Shown one piece after another: positions 34,401-50,049 of a stretch of 64,000 nucleotides of DNA (position 1 is its first letter; each line of letters starts with the position of its first letter). The notes beneath the pieces were generated by a model. That model searched no databases. It was not told the DNA's origin and was given only the letters and a program-made list of their open reading frames with translations. This DNA comes from Hypoxylon rubiginosum (taxonomy: Eukaryota > Ascomycota > Sordariomycetes > Xylariales > Hypoxylaceae). The DNA lies in assembly GCA_902806565.1 (NCBI GenBank), contig CADCXA010000025.1, forward strand, positions 186,001-250,000. Reading direction: 5' to 3'. The position numbers and the translations under genes are program-made.

Positions 34401-35467
34401 TTCTTATAATATTTTTATTTCTATTTATTTATATTAATTATTAAGTTATATATATAATTATTTTAATAAATTTAATAAAATTATTATTATATATTAAATA
34501 TATTAATATTATTATAGTTTATAATATTAATAAAAGTTACTTATAAAACTATTATATTTATTTTATTTTTAACTTATAATATTTTTTTATAAAATAAATA
34601 AATTTATTTTTAAATATATAAAATATTTTATTTAATTTTATTTTTAAAACTACGAATTTATTTTTTTCTTTTTTATAAATATTAAAGTTAAAATATTCCT
34701 TATAAAAATATTTTATAAAAATAATAAACATTTAAATTAGTTTTAAATAATTTTTATAAAAATATAAAAAGATATTTGTTGTTATTTTTTTTTAAGGTGC
34801 GATTTAATATTTATTATTTTTATAATATTAAAAAAAAAAAAATTTTTATTAATTTTTAATTAGTTTTTTATTTATTAGTATTATTTTTTAAAAAATATAA
34901 TATCTTTTATTTTATTTATATAAAAATTAGTTATATTAACTTTTTTATTTTTATTTATTTTTAAAAAATTAACGTTTATTTTTTTAAATATAATAATATA
35001 TTATTATAATTTTTTAATAATTATTTAAAATCTAGTATTTTATATTTTTAATATTATTATTATTTATTAAAAGGATTTTTTTATTATATTATTTATATTT
35101 ATTTTTTTATTAAAAGTTTTAATATTTTTTTAGAATTAATTAACTACGTTTATTATTATTTTCGCTTTTTTTATTTAAGCGAGTTATAATTTATTAATTA
35201 TTTAATTATATATAAATTATATATTTATTTATTTTTTTAAAATAAATTTATTTTTAATATAAGTAATTTAATTATATAAAAAAATTATATATTAAGTTAT
35301 ATTTATTAATATATTTATTAATTTTATAATTTATTTTTTTAAAATTATTTATTTTAAAACGTGAAATTATATTTTAAAAAAAAATAATTCCGGATTTTTT
35401 ACTATTATTTTAAAATTATTAATTATTAGTTTTTAAAAGTTATTTAGTTATATTTAGTTATTTATAT
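31409..35467. other. AT-block segment without recognisable content
   Basis: The plus strand is T-rich, so any former coding strand was probably the minus strand. A short less-mutated island reads ACACCCGCCACTA near 31909-31921. No readable open frame or family motif was found. Confidence 0.5.
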
Positions 35468-35743
35468 TATAATAAAGTTTTATTTTTATATTAATAATTT
35501 TTAGTTTAAATAATAATTATATTATTATTTATTTTAAATTATATTTAACTTAAAAAATAACTTAAAAAATATTTTAATTAATATATTTAAAATATTTTAT
35601 AAAAAAGTATATATTTTTATAATATATAGTTATTTAATTATATAAAAAGCTTTATAAGTTTTTTAAAAAAAAAATAAAAAAAATCTAACTATAAAGTAAT
35701 TACGTAACTTTTTATAAAATATTAATCGTTATATTTTATTATA
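35468..35743 (+). repeat. LTR-like direct repeat, left copy
   Basis: 276 bp match 59252-59529 in the same orientation. Both copies start TATAATAAA and end TTTATTATA, inverted termini as in an LTR whose TG...CA ends have been mutated to TA...TA. No convincing target duplication is seen around the pair, so they may be LTRs of one element opened by later insertions, or two solo LTRs. Confidence 0.7.
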
Positions 35744-38700
35744 AATTTTCCTTAAATTTAAATAAGGTTTTATTTTAATTTAAATTTATAAAAAAAATCC
35801 TTTTATTTATTTCTTTTTATATTAAGTTAATTAATTTATTTTAAAACCTTTTTTATAAGTTATATTATAAGTTTATTTTTATTATTTAATTTTATAAGGT
35901 TATTAAGTTTTTTTTTATTTTTTAATTAATATAAAATATATTTCTTTTATAAATAGTTTTTTAATTTTAAATAATTTATTAATTATATTAATTAAAATAA
36001 TATATTAATTTTAACTTATTTAATTATAAAAATTAATAAGTTATAGTTTATTTATTATAATTTTTTATATATTAGTTATTTATTTATTAATTAATATAAA
36101 TAATTTTTATTTATATTTAATATTTTAAGTTAAATTTATTTAAAAAATTAAGTTATAATTAAGTTTTAATAAATGTTTATATTATTTTTTAAAGTTAATT
36201 TTATTTTTAAAAAAATATTAGGTTTTAATTTTTTATATAGTTTTATTAAAAATAATTATAATAATAATGTTTTTTTTTAAATTACTTTTAATTTTACCTT
36301 TTTTTTTTTTTATAAACTTAAAGTTTAAAAAGTTATTTAAAAAATTAAATAAGCCGTTATTTAAAAAGTTATTTTTAACGTTTTTAACTATATTAATTAT
36401 TAGAAATTATAATTTTACCAGGTTTATTTTAAATATAAAATTATATATTAATTTAATTAATATTATAAATTATTTAAGAAATAAAATTTTTTTAGTAATT
36501 ACTTCGATTTTAATATATTTAAATATTATTTTTATAAAAATATTTAAAATTAAAATTTAATTAAAATCCTTATTTTCTAATAATTAAAATAAAATAATTA
36601 GTTTTTTAAATAATAAATAAAAAATATATATTATTTAATAATTATATGTTTAGTTATTATTTTAAAAAATAATTTAAATTTAATATAAATTTTTAAAATT
36701 TTTAATTATTATTTCTTATTTATTACTATTATATATTTTATTTAAATTTATAAATAATATTTATATTTTAATAAAAAAAGAGTTTATTTTATTTATAAAA
36801 ATATTAAAAATATATATTTGTTTTTTTATTATATTAATTAATATTATATAAAAATAAAAAGCTATATAATTATTAAGATTTTTATTTAATGTTATAAAGT
36901 TATAATAAGTTATTAAAAAAATAAATTATAAGTTATATTATTTAATTAAAATAAATATAATATTATGAAAATTATTTATTTTATAGTTTTTTAAAACTTA
37001 TAATATTTTAATTTTATAAATTAACTTAATAAATAATATATTTTTTATAATAAATAATTAAAGTCTTTTAATTTTTAATAATTTATTATATCTTTTATTT
37101 TTATATAAAATTAAAAAGCTTATAATTATAAATATAAATTTTTTATATTAAAATTTAAGGTTTATTTTTAATAAAAATAAAATATTTTATAATATAATTA
37201 TAATATATAAATTTAACTTTAATTAAATAAAAAAAAATATTATTATTATAAATTTTAAAAGTTTTAATTAATATTTTTATTAATTAATAATATTATTAAT
37301 ATAATAAATATTTTTTAAAAAGTTTATAATATTAATGGATATTATTTTTACCTTTTTATATATTATTATTATAATTATAAAATATTATAATTTTTAGTTT
37401 TTTAAAAAAAAAATAAAAAAAAAATATAAAATAAACTATATTAATTAAAATAAAAAAAAGGTATTAAATATTTTTTATATTTATATAATTTTATATAAAT
37501 ATTTTATTAAATAACTTATTATATAAATAAGTTTTTATTTATTTTAATTATAAATTAATAAAATATTAATATAACATATAAATTAACTTTTAATTAGCGG
37601 TATTTATTTTTTTTAAGGTAATAAAAAACTAAGAATTTTATAATAATTTTTATTTTTTATATTTTTTTTCTTTTTAAATTTTTTAATTTTCTTAAAATAC
37701 CTTAAATTATTTTTTAAAATAATAAAAATTATTTAAATTATAATAATTATATTTACTTTTATTTATTTAAAAGGATTTAAAATACCTAATAATAATAATA
37801 TTATTATAAAACTTACCGTTATATAATATATTTAAAAATATTATAAAAATCTTAACTTTAATATATTATTTTTATTATTATTTTTTAACTTTAATAATAT
37901 TATTTTTATATTTAAATATACATTTTAAAAAAAGTTTAACGTAAATATTAAAGCTTATTTTTAAATTTAAAATATTTTTATAAATATATTATTTATTTTT
38001 TATAATTATAATTTTAATTTATTTTTTTAAAACCAGTTTAATATAAAACCTTTATTAAAATTATTTAAAAAATCATATCTTATTATAAATAAAATATATT
38101 ATAATTAGTTTTTTTAAAACTTTAATATTTAAATTAATACTTAATAAATAAATTAAACTCTTAATATTATATTTATTTTTAATTAATTATTACTTTTAAT
38201 ATATAAATAACTATAAATAAATAAATAATTTACCACTTTTAATTAAATTATTTTAAATATAAAAGTTAATTTTAAATTTATATTATAACTTTTATTAATT
38301 AAAATAAATTCCAAGTTAAAAAAACTATTATAGTTTATATTTTTTTAAATTATTAATTTTTATAACTTTTTAAAACTTTATATAATAATAAAACTTTTAA
38401 TTTTATTATTTTTATTATTTTTAATAAATAATTTAATAAATTTTTAATTAAAATCTTTATTTTTAACTTTTAGATTTTATATTAATAATAAATACTTATA
38501 AGTTAATAAAACTTAATAATTTTATAAAAAAACCCAACTAATATAATTTATTAAATAATTTATAATATAAATTTTTATATATTTAATGGTTTTATTACTA
38601 ACTAATATATTTTTTAAAAAATATTTAATAAAAGTTTTTAATAAATAACTGGTTTTTTATAAAATTACTACTTTTTTTTTAAATAACTACCTTTAAAATA

Positions 38701-39961
38701 ATTATTATTTTTATTTATTAATATTAAATATATAAATCCTTTAAATAATTATTTTAATAAACTTATATAAAATAATCGTTATATTTTTAATTTTTTTATT
38801 TAAATATATAATCTTTTAAATAAAATAATTTACTAATATTATTAATATTATATAAAAATATTTAATTTTATTAATTATATTAAAATATAACTTTTTTTTA
38901 ATTATAAATTTATTTTGAACGTTATAAAAAAGTTTTATAATATTTATATTATTTTAATATTTAATAAAAAGTATAAATTTTAAAATTATTAATTTAAGAA
39001 TTTTTAAACTTAAAAATATTAAAATCCTTTTTTAATTAAAAATGTTATATTAAAAAATTCACTAATTTAATTTTAATAATTTAATATTAAAATTTTAAAT
39101 TAAATAAAGTAAAAAATAAAGTTTTTATATTAAATATTACATTTTTTTATTTTATTAATAAAATTAACTTAATTTTAAGATAAATAAAAAATAAAATAAA
39201 AGTTAAATAAATAAATTAACTTTAAATAATAAAAATTTAAAATTTATAAAAAAAAAAATAAATAAAATATTTTAAGTAAAATTTTTTAATTATATATTAA
39301 TTATATATTATATATTTATAAATTTTTAATTATAATATTAAATATAAATATAATTATTTTCTTTTATTTTTTTAAATTAATAATTATTTTACTTTTATAT
39401 TAATTAATATAATTTAAAGTTAATAAATATTTTAAGATTTAATATAATAATATATCCTTTTTTTATTTCCTTAAAAAAATAAACCTTAATTTATTATAAT
39501 TAAAAAACCTTATTTTTAAAAATAATTTTACCTTTTAAAATAATCTTAATAATTTAATATTTTATTTTATTATTAATTAAAATATATTTATTTTAATATA
39601 AATTATTTTAATAAATCCTTATATTATTATTTTTAATAACTAGGTTTATTACTTTTTAATTTATAAAATAATTAAACGTTTTAATATTTTTTTTTTATTA
39701 TAAAAAATATTATTTTTATTTTAATTAAATTATTTATTATTTGGTTTTATAGTTTAAAAATTATTAAAAGAATTATTAAATTTTTAGTATCTTTATTTAT
39801 TTTTTATAAAAAACTTAAATTAGTTTCTTAAAAATATAATTCTTAAAATAATATTATTTAATTTATAAATACTATATTTACTTTTTTTATAAATTTAATT
39901 AATTAAATAAAATCTTAATTAATTATAATAAAACTTATTTTTATTTAAAATATTAATATAA
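35744..39961. other. AT-block segment left of LTR element 1
   Basis: Heavily mutated sequence, possibly internal sequence of the element flanked by the 35468/59252 repeats. The only notable open frame (36267-36560, 97 codons) is poly-Phe/Leu/Lys/Ile/Asn translation of AT sequence and is not a gene. Confidence 0.5.
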
Positions 39962-40172
39962 TATAACCAGGAGATAATTATTTAAATATTTATAAAAAAG
40001 ATTTTATAATTTATTATTATAATTAAAAAACTTACAAAGTATTTATTTAATTTAAATATTATATTATAAGTATTAATATTATATTTTTAAAATACTTTTT
40101 AATATTTTATTAATTATTTTTATTATATATTTTATATTTTATAATTATTTAAATAATTATAAGTTATTAACA
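39962..40172 (-). repeat. LTR of retrotransposon 1 (3' LTR in element orientation)
   Basis: 211 bp; partner 46004-46214. Begins TATAACCAGGAG and ends TTATTAACA on the plus strand. Preceded by TATAA, the proposed target duplication. Confidence 0.85.
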
Positions 40173-43100
40173 CGTTTTTTTAGTTAAATATATAAAACTA
40201 TTTTATTATTTTTTAAATTAAGTAACTTTAAAAATTATTTATAATTTTATTTTTTTAATAATTTTATAAATTTATTAGTTAAATTTAATTTATTTTTTAT
40301 ATAATTTATTTTAACATTATTTTTAGTAACTTTTTATTTAATATAATAATAATTTTTTTAATATAATATTTTTATTTATTTATAATAATTTTTTATAACT
40401 AAGTAATTATAATTATATTATTATTTATTAATAAAATTAATTTTTTAAATATTAATTAAAGTTTTTCTAAGAAATTATATATTTAAACTATTTTTATAAT
40501 AATTATAATTAAAGTTATATATTTTATTTTAATAAAGTTATATTTTATTATATTTTATAATTTAAATAATTATATTATAAATACATTTATTAAAAAAAAA
40601 CGTATTTAATTATTAATTTTATTATATTAATATCTTTAATATAACTAGTATTAATAACTTTATATAATTTAATATTATTAAATATTTAATATTTATACTT
40701 TTTTATTAATTTTTTATATTAAATTATTTTTTTAATTAACTTTTTTAAATATTTTATAACATCTTTAATTTTTTTAAAATATTTTAATAAAAAATTATTT
40801 ATATAATATATTTTAATTAATATAATATAACTTATATTTAACTAAGTTATATATATTATAAAGTTAATTTTTTTTATTAAAAATATATATTTATAAACTT
40901 TTTTTTTATTTATTTTCTCGCTGTAATTTTTAAAAATTATATAATTTAGTTTTTTAAGTTTAAAAATATATTTATATATTTATAATTTTTAAACTTATTA
41001 TTTTTTAACATTTTTTTAAAATACTATTATTAATTAAAATAAACTTTTTTATTATAAATAAATTAAATAATTTAAACTTTTAAAAACTAATTAATATTAT
41101 TAAAATTTATAATAAAAATATCTTTTTTAATATTTTTTATTAGGTTTTTTAATTTTTAAACATTTATATTAAATAATAAAAAATCATTAATATAAAAAAC
41201 TATAATATTCCTTATTTTTTAATTAAAATAAATAATATTATTTATTTTTAAAAATTTATAATTTTATATTTTAAGTAAGTTTTTAACTTTAATTTACTAA
41301 ATATAACTAGTTTATTTTTATTTATAAAAAGAATTTATTAACTTAATAATTTTATTTTTATTAAACTAATAAATTTTTTATTTTTTTAAATAAATATTAA
41401 AATACTTTTTTAATATAAAAAATAATTTTATAAAATATTTTATTTATATATTATAATTAAAGTTATTAATATATGTTAAATTATAGCTTTTATAATTATA
41501 ATTATAATTTTATTATAATTAACCTTTTTTTTTTATATAAATTTTTTCGTATAAATATAAGTTTTAAACTTATTAAAATTTTTATTAAATAAATATTTTT
41601 TTTTAAAACTTATTTAATATTAATTAAATGTTTATAAATAACTTTAAAAAAAAATTAAACTTAAATATACTTTTTTTAAAATTCTTATAAATCTTTTTAA
41701 ATATAATTTATATTTATAACTTTTATTTTATTTTATTTATATTAATTTTAAAAAGTTTAAAAATTTCGGATATTATATTAAGGAAATTTTATATAATATT
41801 TTTAATGTTATTTCTTTTTTTAATATTAATAAAATAATATATTAAAACTTTATATATATTTAAATATATTATAATAAATAAATTATTATTATTTATAAAA
41901 ATAAAATTATTAAAATTGTTTTTAAATATATTTTTTAATAAATAATTCCCATTTTTTTAAATACTATTTATATTTTATAATATTTTATAAATAATATTAA
42001 ACTTATTTAAAGTTTTATAATATTATATAATTAATCGTTTTTTTTTAGGTTTGCTTTTTTTTTTAAGTTTTAATTTTATATTATTATTTGTGATATTTTT
42101 TTTAATAATATTTTTATTTTTATTTTATATGTTTATTTTAATGGTTTTTTTTTAATGGTAAAGTTTTTTTTATACGTATTTAAATAAAAACTTAACTATG
42201 TTTTTTAAATTTAAAACGTTATTATTATTTTTTATAAATTTTTATATAATAATATAAAAAGTATTAAGGTATTTGTTTTTTTTAATAAGTTATATTTAAT
42301 AGTTATATTAGTTTTAATAACTAAGTAAAATTTTTTTAATTTTTTAAGTTTTTATTTTTTTTATTATATTTTTAAATTTTTTATTAATAAAAATAAAGTA
42401 TTTGTTTTTAATAATTTTTAAATATATATTATTAAGTTTATATAATTTATAAGGTTTAAAATCACTTATATATTTTTTATAAAAAGTAATATTTTTTATA
42501 GTTAATTAATTTATATAATTAATTATATAAATAATTATTTTTATTATATTATTTTAAAAATATATAAGTATATTTATAGTAATATAAATTACTTATATTA
42601 AGTTTTAAATAAATTTAATAAACCGTTTAAAGATTTTATTTTAATATTAATTTTTTAATATAAAAATAATTAATTTAATTGTTATTTTTTAATAAGTTTT
42701 TTTAATAAAACTTATATTGAATTTCTTTTTACTATTAAAATATAATATTAATAATTTTTTATTATTGTTATTTTTTTTTATAAATAAATATTATAAAATT
42801 TTATATTTATAATAAAAATATGTTTTTATAATAACTTTTATTTTATTTTTTATAATATAAATTTTAAAATATTTATATTTATTATAATTATTAATAATTA
42901 TTATAAAGTAACAGTTTTTATTTATTAATTAAAATTTTAATAAATTTATATTATATTAAGTAATTTCTTTTAAATATTTTACACGTAATTATAAGTTTTT
43001 TAAAAGTATTTTTATAATTTTAATTTAATTATATATATAATAAAATAATAATTTAATAAAAGTTAAATTTAAATTAATATTTATAATTATTTTAATAAAC

Positions 43101-46003
43101 TATTTTATTTTTTTTATATTAAGATAATATAAATAATAATATTAAAATATTAGTTTTTAAATAACCTTATTTATAAACTTAAAAATTAATATAACTAGAA
43201 ATTTTTTTTAATATTTTTTTTAAATTATTTATTTTTTATGTTATTATTAACTTATGTTTTTATTAATTATTTAAATTACTAGTAAGTAATTTTAAAAATA
43301 TAAGCTTTTGTTTTTTAAATAGTAAAAAAAAAAAACTATATTTTAAAATATTAAGTTTTATAAATATTATATAGTTAAGGTTTTAAATGTATTTTTTTTT
43401 AATTTATCCATTTATTTTATATAGTAGATTTTTTAAGAAAATTTTAATAAAAAAATGTTTTATAAAAACTATAAAGTTTAAAATAATAAATTATTTTTAT
43501 TATTATATTTTTTTAAAATAAAATAAGTTATATTTATTTTTATAGTTAATATTAATTTATTATTTATATAAATAAAATATCTTTTATTTAAAATATTTAT
43601 TATAATTTTTTAAATAAAGTTTTTTTTATTATTAATAATATAAATATTAGATTTTATATTAAATAATAGTTATTATTTTATTATAGTTTTAATATAATAA
43701 TTTAAATTTATATTAAAAGTTTAAAAAAATAATTTAATAATATTATAATATATATTTTATTTTATTAGTTATATTATTAAAGTTATATATTTTAAATTTT
43801 TTTAAAAATAACGTTTATTATATTTATTAATTAAATTATTTATTACTTTTTTATTATAGAAATTACTATTATTATTTATTAAATTTTTAAAAATAGAAAT
43901 TAATTATTATTATAATTTACCGCTTTTTATTTATTTTTTTATAGTGTTTAAAAACAAGTTTTATTATTATCCTTTTTTTTTTTTTTATTAAATTTAAAGT
44001 AACTTTTTTTTATATAACTATATTTTTTATAATTATAATATAAAAAACCTTTATTTAAATTATAATTTAATAAATGTTTAAATTTAAATAGTTTTTTAAG
44101 TTTTTTTTTATTTATTTAAATATTATAAATATTAAAGTTATTTTTATTATTATTATTATTATTTTAATAATTATTTTTTTTTAATTTTACCTTAAAATTT
44201 ATTAATAAAATTATTTATTATTTTTTATAAAATAAACTTGTTTTTATATAAAAGTAATTAAATTTATTTAATTTAACTAGTTATTTTATTTTTTATATTT
44301 ATAATAAATATTATAATTAGTTAATTAATATTAAACTTAAATTTTATATTTATATAATTATATAATATAAATTATTATTTAAAAATATAAATAATAAAAT
44401 TGTTTTTTTTATATTTTTTTTATAAAAGTTTATATTAAAGTTTTTATTAATAAGTTTTATTTAAAAAGGTATATATTTTATTAAAAATCTTAAATATTTT
44501 AAAACCTTTTTTTATATTATTAATTAAATTTAATAGTTATTATTTATAAATGTGTAAAATAATTATTATTAAATTTAATTTATTAATAATAATAAACTTT
44601 TTATTTTTTTTATAGTTAATTTTTTTTAAGCTTAATATAAAAACTTCTTAATAAATGTTTTAATTATTAATTTTTATTAAATAATTTTCTTTATTTAATA
44701 TAAAATTAAAGTGTTTTTAATTAAGTTTTATTTAATTATTAAAGAATTTATATTTTTTATTTTTTTTAAAAAACTTTTTTTTATATTTTTTATATTTTTT
44801 TTAATAAAAATAAAAGTTAGTTAAATCTAAATTATATAAGTTTAAGTTAAATAAGTTTAAATTTAATAATAAGTTAAAATCTAAAAAATTAAAATTCTTA
44901 TGTTTTTTTTAAAATTATTTTAAGGATTTTTTAATTAATAACTTTTTTTTATTATATTTATTACTTGGTTTTTTATTATTTTTATAACTTAATTTATAAG
45001 GTTTTTATAATTTATAAAACTTATAATTAAACTTAGAATTAATATTAAAATTAAATTTAAAAGAATATTTTAATATTTTTAAAGGTTTTTTTAAAAACTT
45101 TTAATATAAAAATTAAAAAAACTTTTTTATAATTATAATTTTATTGTTAAATTTAAAATTAAAATTAAATAATTTTAAAAATAAAACTTTTAATTAAACT
45201 TTTAATAACTTTTAAATAGATTTTTAGGTTTTTAATTTTATTTTAATAAAAAATAAAATTAATATAATAAATGTTTTATTATATTTTAATTTATAAAATC
45301 TATTAATTAATAATATTTTATATAAATCTCTTATTTTATTTAATAAAAATTTAAATTTTTTTTTTTTTTTTTAAATTCTTTATTATTATTTATTTAATAA
45401 CTTATTAAATTTCTTTTTTTTAATTATTATTAATATTATTAACTTATTTTTTTAACTGTTTAATTAATTATTTTTATTTTTTAAAAACTTTTATTATTTA
45501 AAAATAATATATAATTTTAAGTGGTGTTTTAATAAATTATTTAATAAGGTTTTTATTAAAATTTAAATTAATTAAACTTCTAATAAATTTTTTAATAAAT
45601 ATTATAAAAGATTCTATAAAAAATTTAAATTTTACGTTAAATATTATAAACTTTATTAATATATTTAATATAACGGTTTTTATTAAAATAATTTTAACTA
45701 GTTATAATTTTTTAGTTTATTTAATTATTTACTATTATATATTTTTTTTATAAAAACAAATATTATTTTTAATTTATATAAGCTTATTTATTTTTTTTAA
45801 AACTAATAAAAACTAAATTTATTTAATAATAAAATATATTAATAACTTATTTTATTTTTTAATTTATTTTTATAATTTGTTAATTATAATATGTTATTTT
45901 TATTTAATAAAAATTATATATTTTTAATATTTTAATATAAAAAAACATATAAATATTTTCTTTTTTTTTAATAAAAATAATAAAAATATAAATAAAACTA
46001 TTA

Positions 46004-46214
46004 TATAACTAGGAGATAATTATTTAAACTTTTATAAAAAAAATCTTATAATTTATTATTATAACTAAGAAATTTACAAGGTATTTATTTAATTTAAATA
46101 TTATATTATAAATATTAATATTATATTTTTAAAATATTTTTTAATATTTCACCAGTTATTTTTATTATATACTTTATATTTTATAGTTATTTAAGTAATT
46201 ATAAGCTACTAATA
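46004..46214 (-). repeat. LTR of retrotransposon 1 (5' LTR in element orientation)
   Basis: 211 bp; begins TATAACTAGGAG and ends CTACTAATA on the plus strand; followed by TATAA, matching the five bases before the other LTR. This copy keeps a few C/G bases (for example CACCAG) lost in its partner. Confidence 0.85.
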
Positions 46215-49200
46215 TATAATAAAAATATTAAATAAAAATATAAAATTATTTTTTTATAATATTATATTTTTAGTTTATTTTATATATTTTTTATTTTTTT
46301 ATTTAATTATCTTTTTTTTTTCTTTTTAAAAATAATAATTAGTTTTTAAAAATCTTTTTTTTTTTTTTATAAAAATTTTATTTAAATTATTAAAAACTTT
46401 TTATAATTTTTTATTTTATTTTATTTAAATATTTATTATATAAAAATTATAATTTTAATAAATATTATAACTTTTTATTTATATATAATTTTATATAAAA
46501 GATTTTTATTAAATTTAATTAATATTTAATTAATTTAAATAATTTTAAATAAATATAATATTTAACTTTTATTATCCTTATTTAAAATTTAAAAAAGTTT
46601 TTTAATAATTTCTTTATAATTAATTTCTATTTAACCTTATATTTTAAAATAATAAAAAAAACTTATTTTTTTTTTATTCTTATTTTTAAATAAATGTTTT
46701 TAAAAACTTTTTTAAATTTTAAACTTTTATTATATTTTATTAATAAAAAAATTTTATAATTAAAAATAATCCTTTTTTAAATAAAATTAATTATAATTTT
46801 TATTTTAATATTAAAAATAACTTTTATTTTAAGTTAATTATTAACCTTTTTTTTTATTTTCATAATAACTTTTTTCTTTTAATTATAAAATATATATTAT
46901 ATATTAATAATTTATATAATAAAAAAATTATTTAATTTATTATATAAATTTAATTTATAAAACCTAATAATTTAAAACTTCTAATAATTAAAATATATAA
47001 AAATAACTTAAGTTATATTTAAATTTTTTTTTTTTTAATAATATATATTTTTTATTTTATTAATTATAAAATTATATATTTTATAACTATATTTAATATA
47101 ATTTTTTTAAATAATTAATCTTTTTTATAAAAATAAATTAATAATCTATTACTAATAAAACTTCTTTTTAAGTTTTTTTTATAAAACATTTTTAGTTATT
47201 ATATATTAAAATATTTTATTTTAAAATTTTATTTTAATATATTAATATATTAATTTTTTATTATTTTTTTATTTTTTAAATAAAAAAAATAAATAAAATT
47301 GTTTAAATACCTCACGATCTCTTAGAATTTATTATTTTAATCCTTTAATAATTATAATAAAAAATATTTAATATTAAAAGAAACTAGAAAAATTAAAGTA
47401 ATTTAAATAAAATAAATTTAATTATTAATATATTTATTAATATTATTTTTTTATTAATTATTCTTTTTATTTAAAAGGTTTTCTTTTTTATAAAATAAAA
47501 AGTTAATTATTATATTAAATTTATTAAATATATATTTAATTTTAAAATTAAATAATTTAATATAAGTAATTTATTAAATTAATTTTACTTTTAATAAACT
47601 TATAAATTTATTATTTAACTAAATAATTAATATTTTCATATTTATTTATAATAAAAAATAAATACTATAAAAATAAATTTATAACTAATAAAAAGATTTT
47701 ATAATAATTAAAACCTTAAACTTTAAAATATTATAAATTTTTTTTATTTTACGTTATATATTTATCTTATATTTTAAAATATAAAAAATATTTTAATTAT
47801 TAAACTATTTTAATATATAACTTTAATTATTTTTTAAAACATTTATTTATAAAATAATTAACCTTTTATAAATATAATTAAAATTAATAAAATATAAAAT
47901 ATTATTTAATATATTTTTTAATATTTATATAACTTATTTTTAATTCTTTATTTATTTTTATAAAATATTCTTTTAAAATAATTTTATTAAAAATATAATA
48001 ATTAAAATATATAATTTAACTTAAAGCTTAAAATAAATAATAATATTAATAAAAAACCTAATATTTTTTATATTTTAATAAAAACCTTATTTTTATATTT
48101 TAAAAGTTTTTAATAAAATTAATTTTTTTTTATAAATACTATAAATATATTTTATAATCTTTATTATTAAATAATAAAATTTTAACTTTTTTTTGTTTAT
48201 TATTATATTAATAAGTTTAAAATTTAATAAAATAATATTAATATTTTTTATATGTTTAAAAATAAAACGCCGTATTTTAAAATAAATTTTTTAATTTTTA
48301 TATTAAATAATTAATTCTTTAACTTTTATATTATTAAAAAAAAGTTTATATTTATTTAATATAAAATTATAAAACATTTAAATAACTACTTTTAAAAAAT
48401 AAATAATTAAATTTATTACTTTTTATAATAATATTATTATTTTTATTAATTTAATTAATATAATAAAAACTATTAATTATTTATTAAAAAAACTTAATTT
48501 TATTTAATTATATTTTAAAACCTAATTTATTATAAATAAAATTTAATATATTATAAATTTTATAAAAAATTCCTTATAGTTTTTTAATAAAAAAACGTTT
48601 TAAATTATTTTTCCATTAAATTTAATATAAAGATTAATTAATTTAAAAAATTTTTTTTTTTTTTTAATAATAAATTAAACGTTTTAATATAAACTGTGGC
48701 TTTTTTATAAAATACCGTTTTTTAAACGCTTTTTTAAAATTTAAATAATTTTATTTTTAAAAAAAATTAAAATTAAAATACTTTTAGTTTATTATATAAA
48801 ATATAAAATAATTTTAATTATATAATTAAATGTTATGTTTTTTTTTATATAACTAATTTTATTAAAATTTTAAATTAAAATTATTTTTTTTTTATAAAAT
48901 ATTTTAATAAAAATATTCTTTTTAATATTAGTTATTTTAAAAGTTTTTAACTTTTTTTTAATTATTTTAAGTTTATTAAATTTTAAATATTTATTATAAA
49001 ACTAAGTTATAAATTTAAAGTAAATATTTTTATAAAGGCTTTTTTTATAAAATATTAAAAGGTTTTTAATTTAGTTTTATATTAATTAAAAAAAAACGAT
49101 TTTTAATTAAATAATTTTAATAATATAAATCTATTAATAAAAATATTATTAACAAAGTTAATTTTTAAAGTTTTAAACTTATATATAATATTAATAAAAA

Positions 49201-50049
49201 TTAAATTAAAATTAATTTTTATTTTACGTTAATTTTAATTTTTGTTTTTTTTTGTTTTTTTAATAACTCCTTAAATAATAGTTTTTATAATTTTAAAAAA
49301 ATTATTATTTATTAATATATAAAAGATTATTTCGTTTTTATTAAAATTATATTTAAAGGTATTTATTAAACTCGTTTATATATTATTATAAAAATTAATA
49401 AAAAAATTAAAAAAATTTATTTTATTAATTAATATTAATAATATTTATAGATTTATTTTATAAAATAAAACGTTTTTTTTTTTATTATTACTTATTTTTT
49501 TTATTATAAGTTTTTTATAATTATTAATATAATTTTAATTGTTAATAATTAATAGTTTTTTAAGATAAATTTTAATTATATTAGTTTTTTTATTTGTTTT
49601 TTATTTAATTAATTAAATATTAATAATACTTTTATTAATATTTCTTTAAAAATTAAATTACTTATTATTTTAAAGTTTTTATAATAAAAGTTTATTTTTA
49701 TAAAAAAAATAAAATTTAGTTTTAATAATAATTTAAATAATATAAAAATGTTTTTTATAATATAAATTAAATATTATAAAAACTGGTTTTTAATTTAAAT
49801 AAGATTTTTTATAATTTTTATAGTTTTTATAAAAATATAAAATCTAAATTTTAATTATATTAAATAAGTTTTAAATATTAAAAATTTAAATTTTATTATA
49901 TAAAATTTAATAATTAAATTAAATTATATTTTTATATTAATTATTATAATTATTTTATTTTTATTTTTATATAATTTTATTTTAATTAAAAGTTAAAATA
50001 AAAATTAAATATATATAATTAAATTATAATAAATAAAATTCTTTTATAT
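46215..50049. other. AT-block segment between the two LTR retrotransposons
   Basis: About 3.8 kb of mutated DNA, probably internal sequence of an older element that received both insertions. Less-mutated islands occur near 47309-47331 (CCTCACGATCTCTTAG) and 48693-48719 (ACTGTGGC, TACCG). No family motif could be read. Confidence 0.45.

Larger units (their letters stand above)
39962..46214 (-). mobile_element. LTR retrotransposon 1, RIP-inactivated, probable Ty1/copia type
   Basis: 6,253 bp bounded by two direct repeats of exactly 211 bp (39962-40172 and 46004-46214) and by a 5-bp duplication TATAA on each side. The LTR ends read TATAAC...TTAACA and TATAAC...CTAATA, consistent with TG...CA ends altered by G-to-A/C-to-T change. 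LTR differences are mainly transitions, so mutation followed insertion. On the minus strand at 41194-41183 a Tyr-Val-Asp-Asp-like catalytic site is still readable (as Y-I-N-D) in a fitting hydrophobic context (NIIVF before, FLLF after). Its position, about 4.8 kb into the element, fits copia order with integrase before reverse transcriptase. A purine-rich stretch (AAAAAAACG, minus strand) precedes the 3' LTR at 40172, as a polypurine tract should. Many stops; no function left. Confidence 0.82.

Noticed and set aside
36267..36560. 97-codon open frame in the AT block
   Set aside because: Composition is only that of AT DNA (Phe, Leu, Lys, Ile, Asn); it has no motif, no codon preference and no neighbouring exon.
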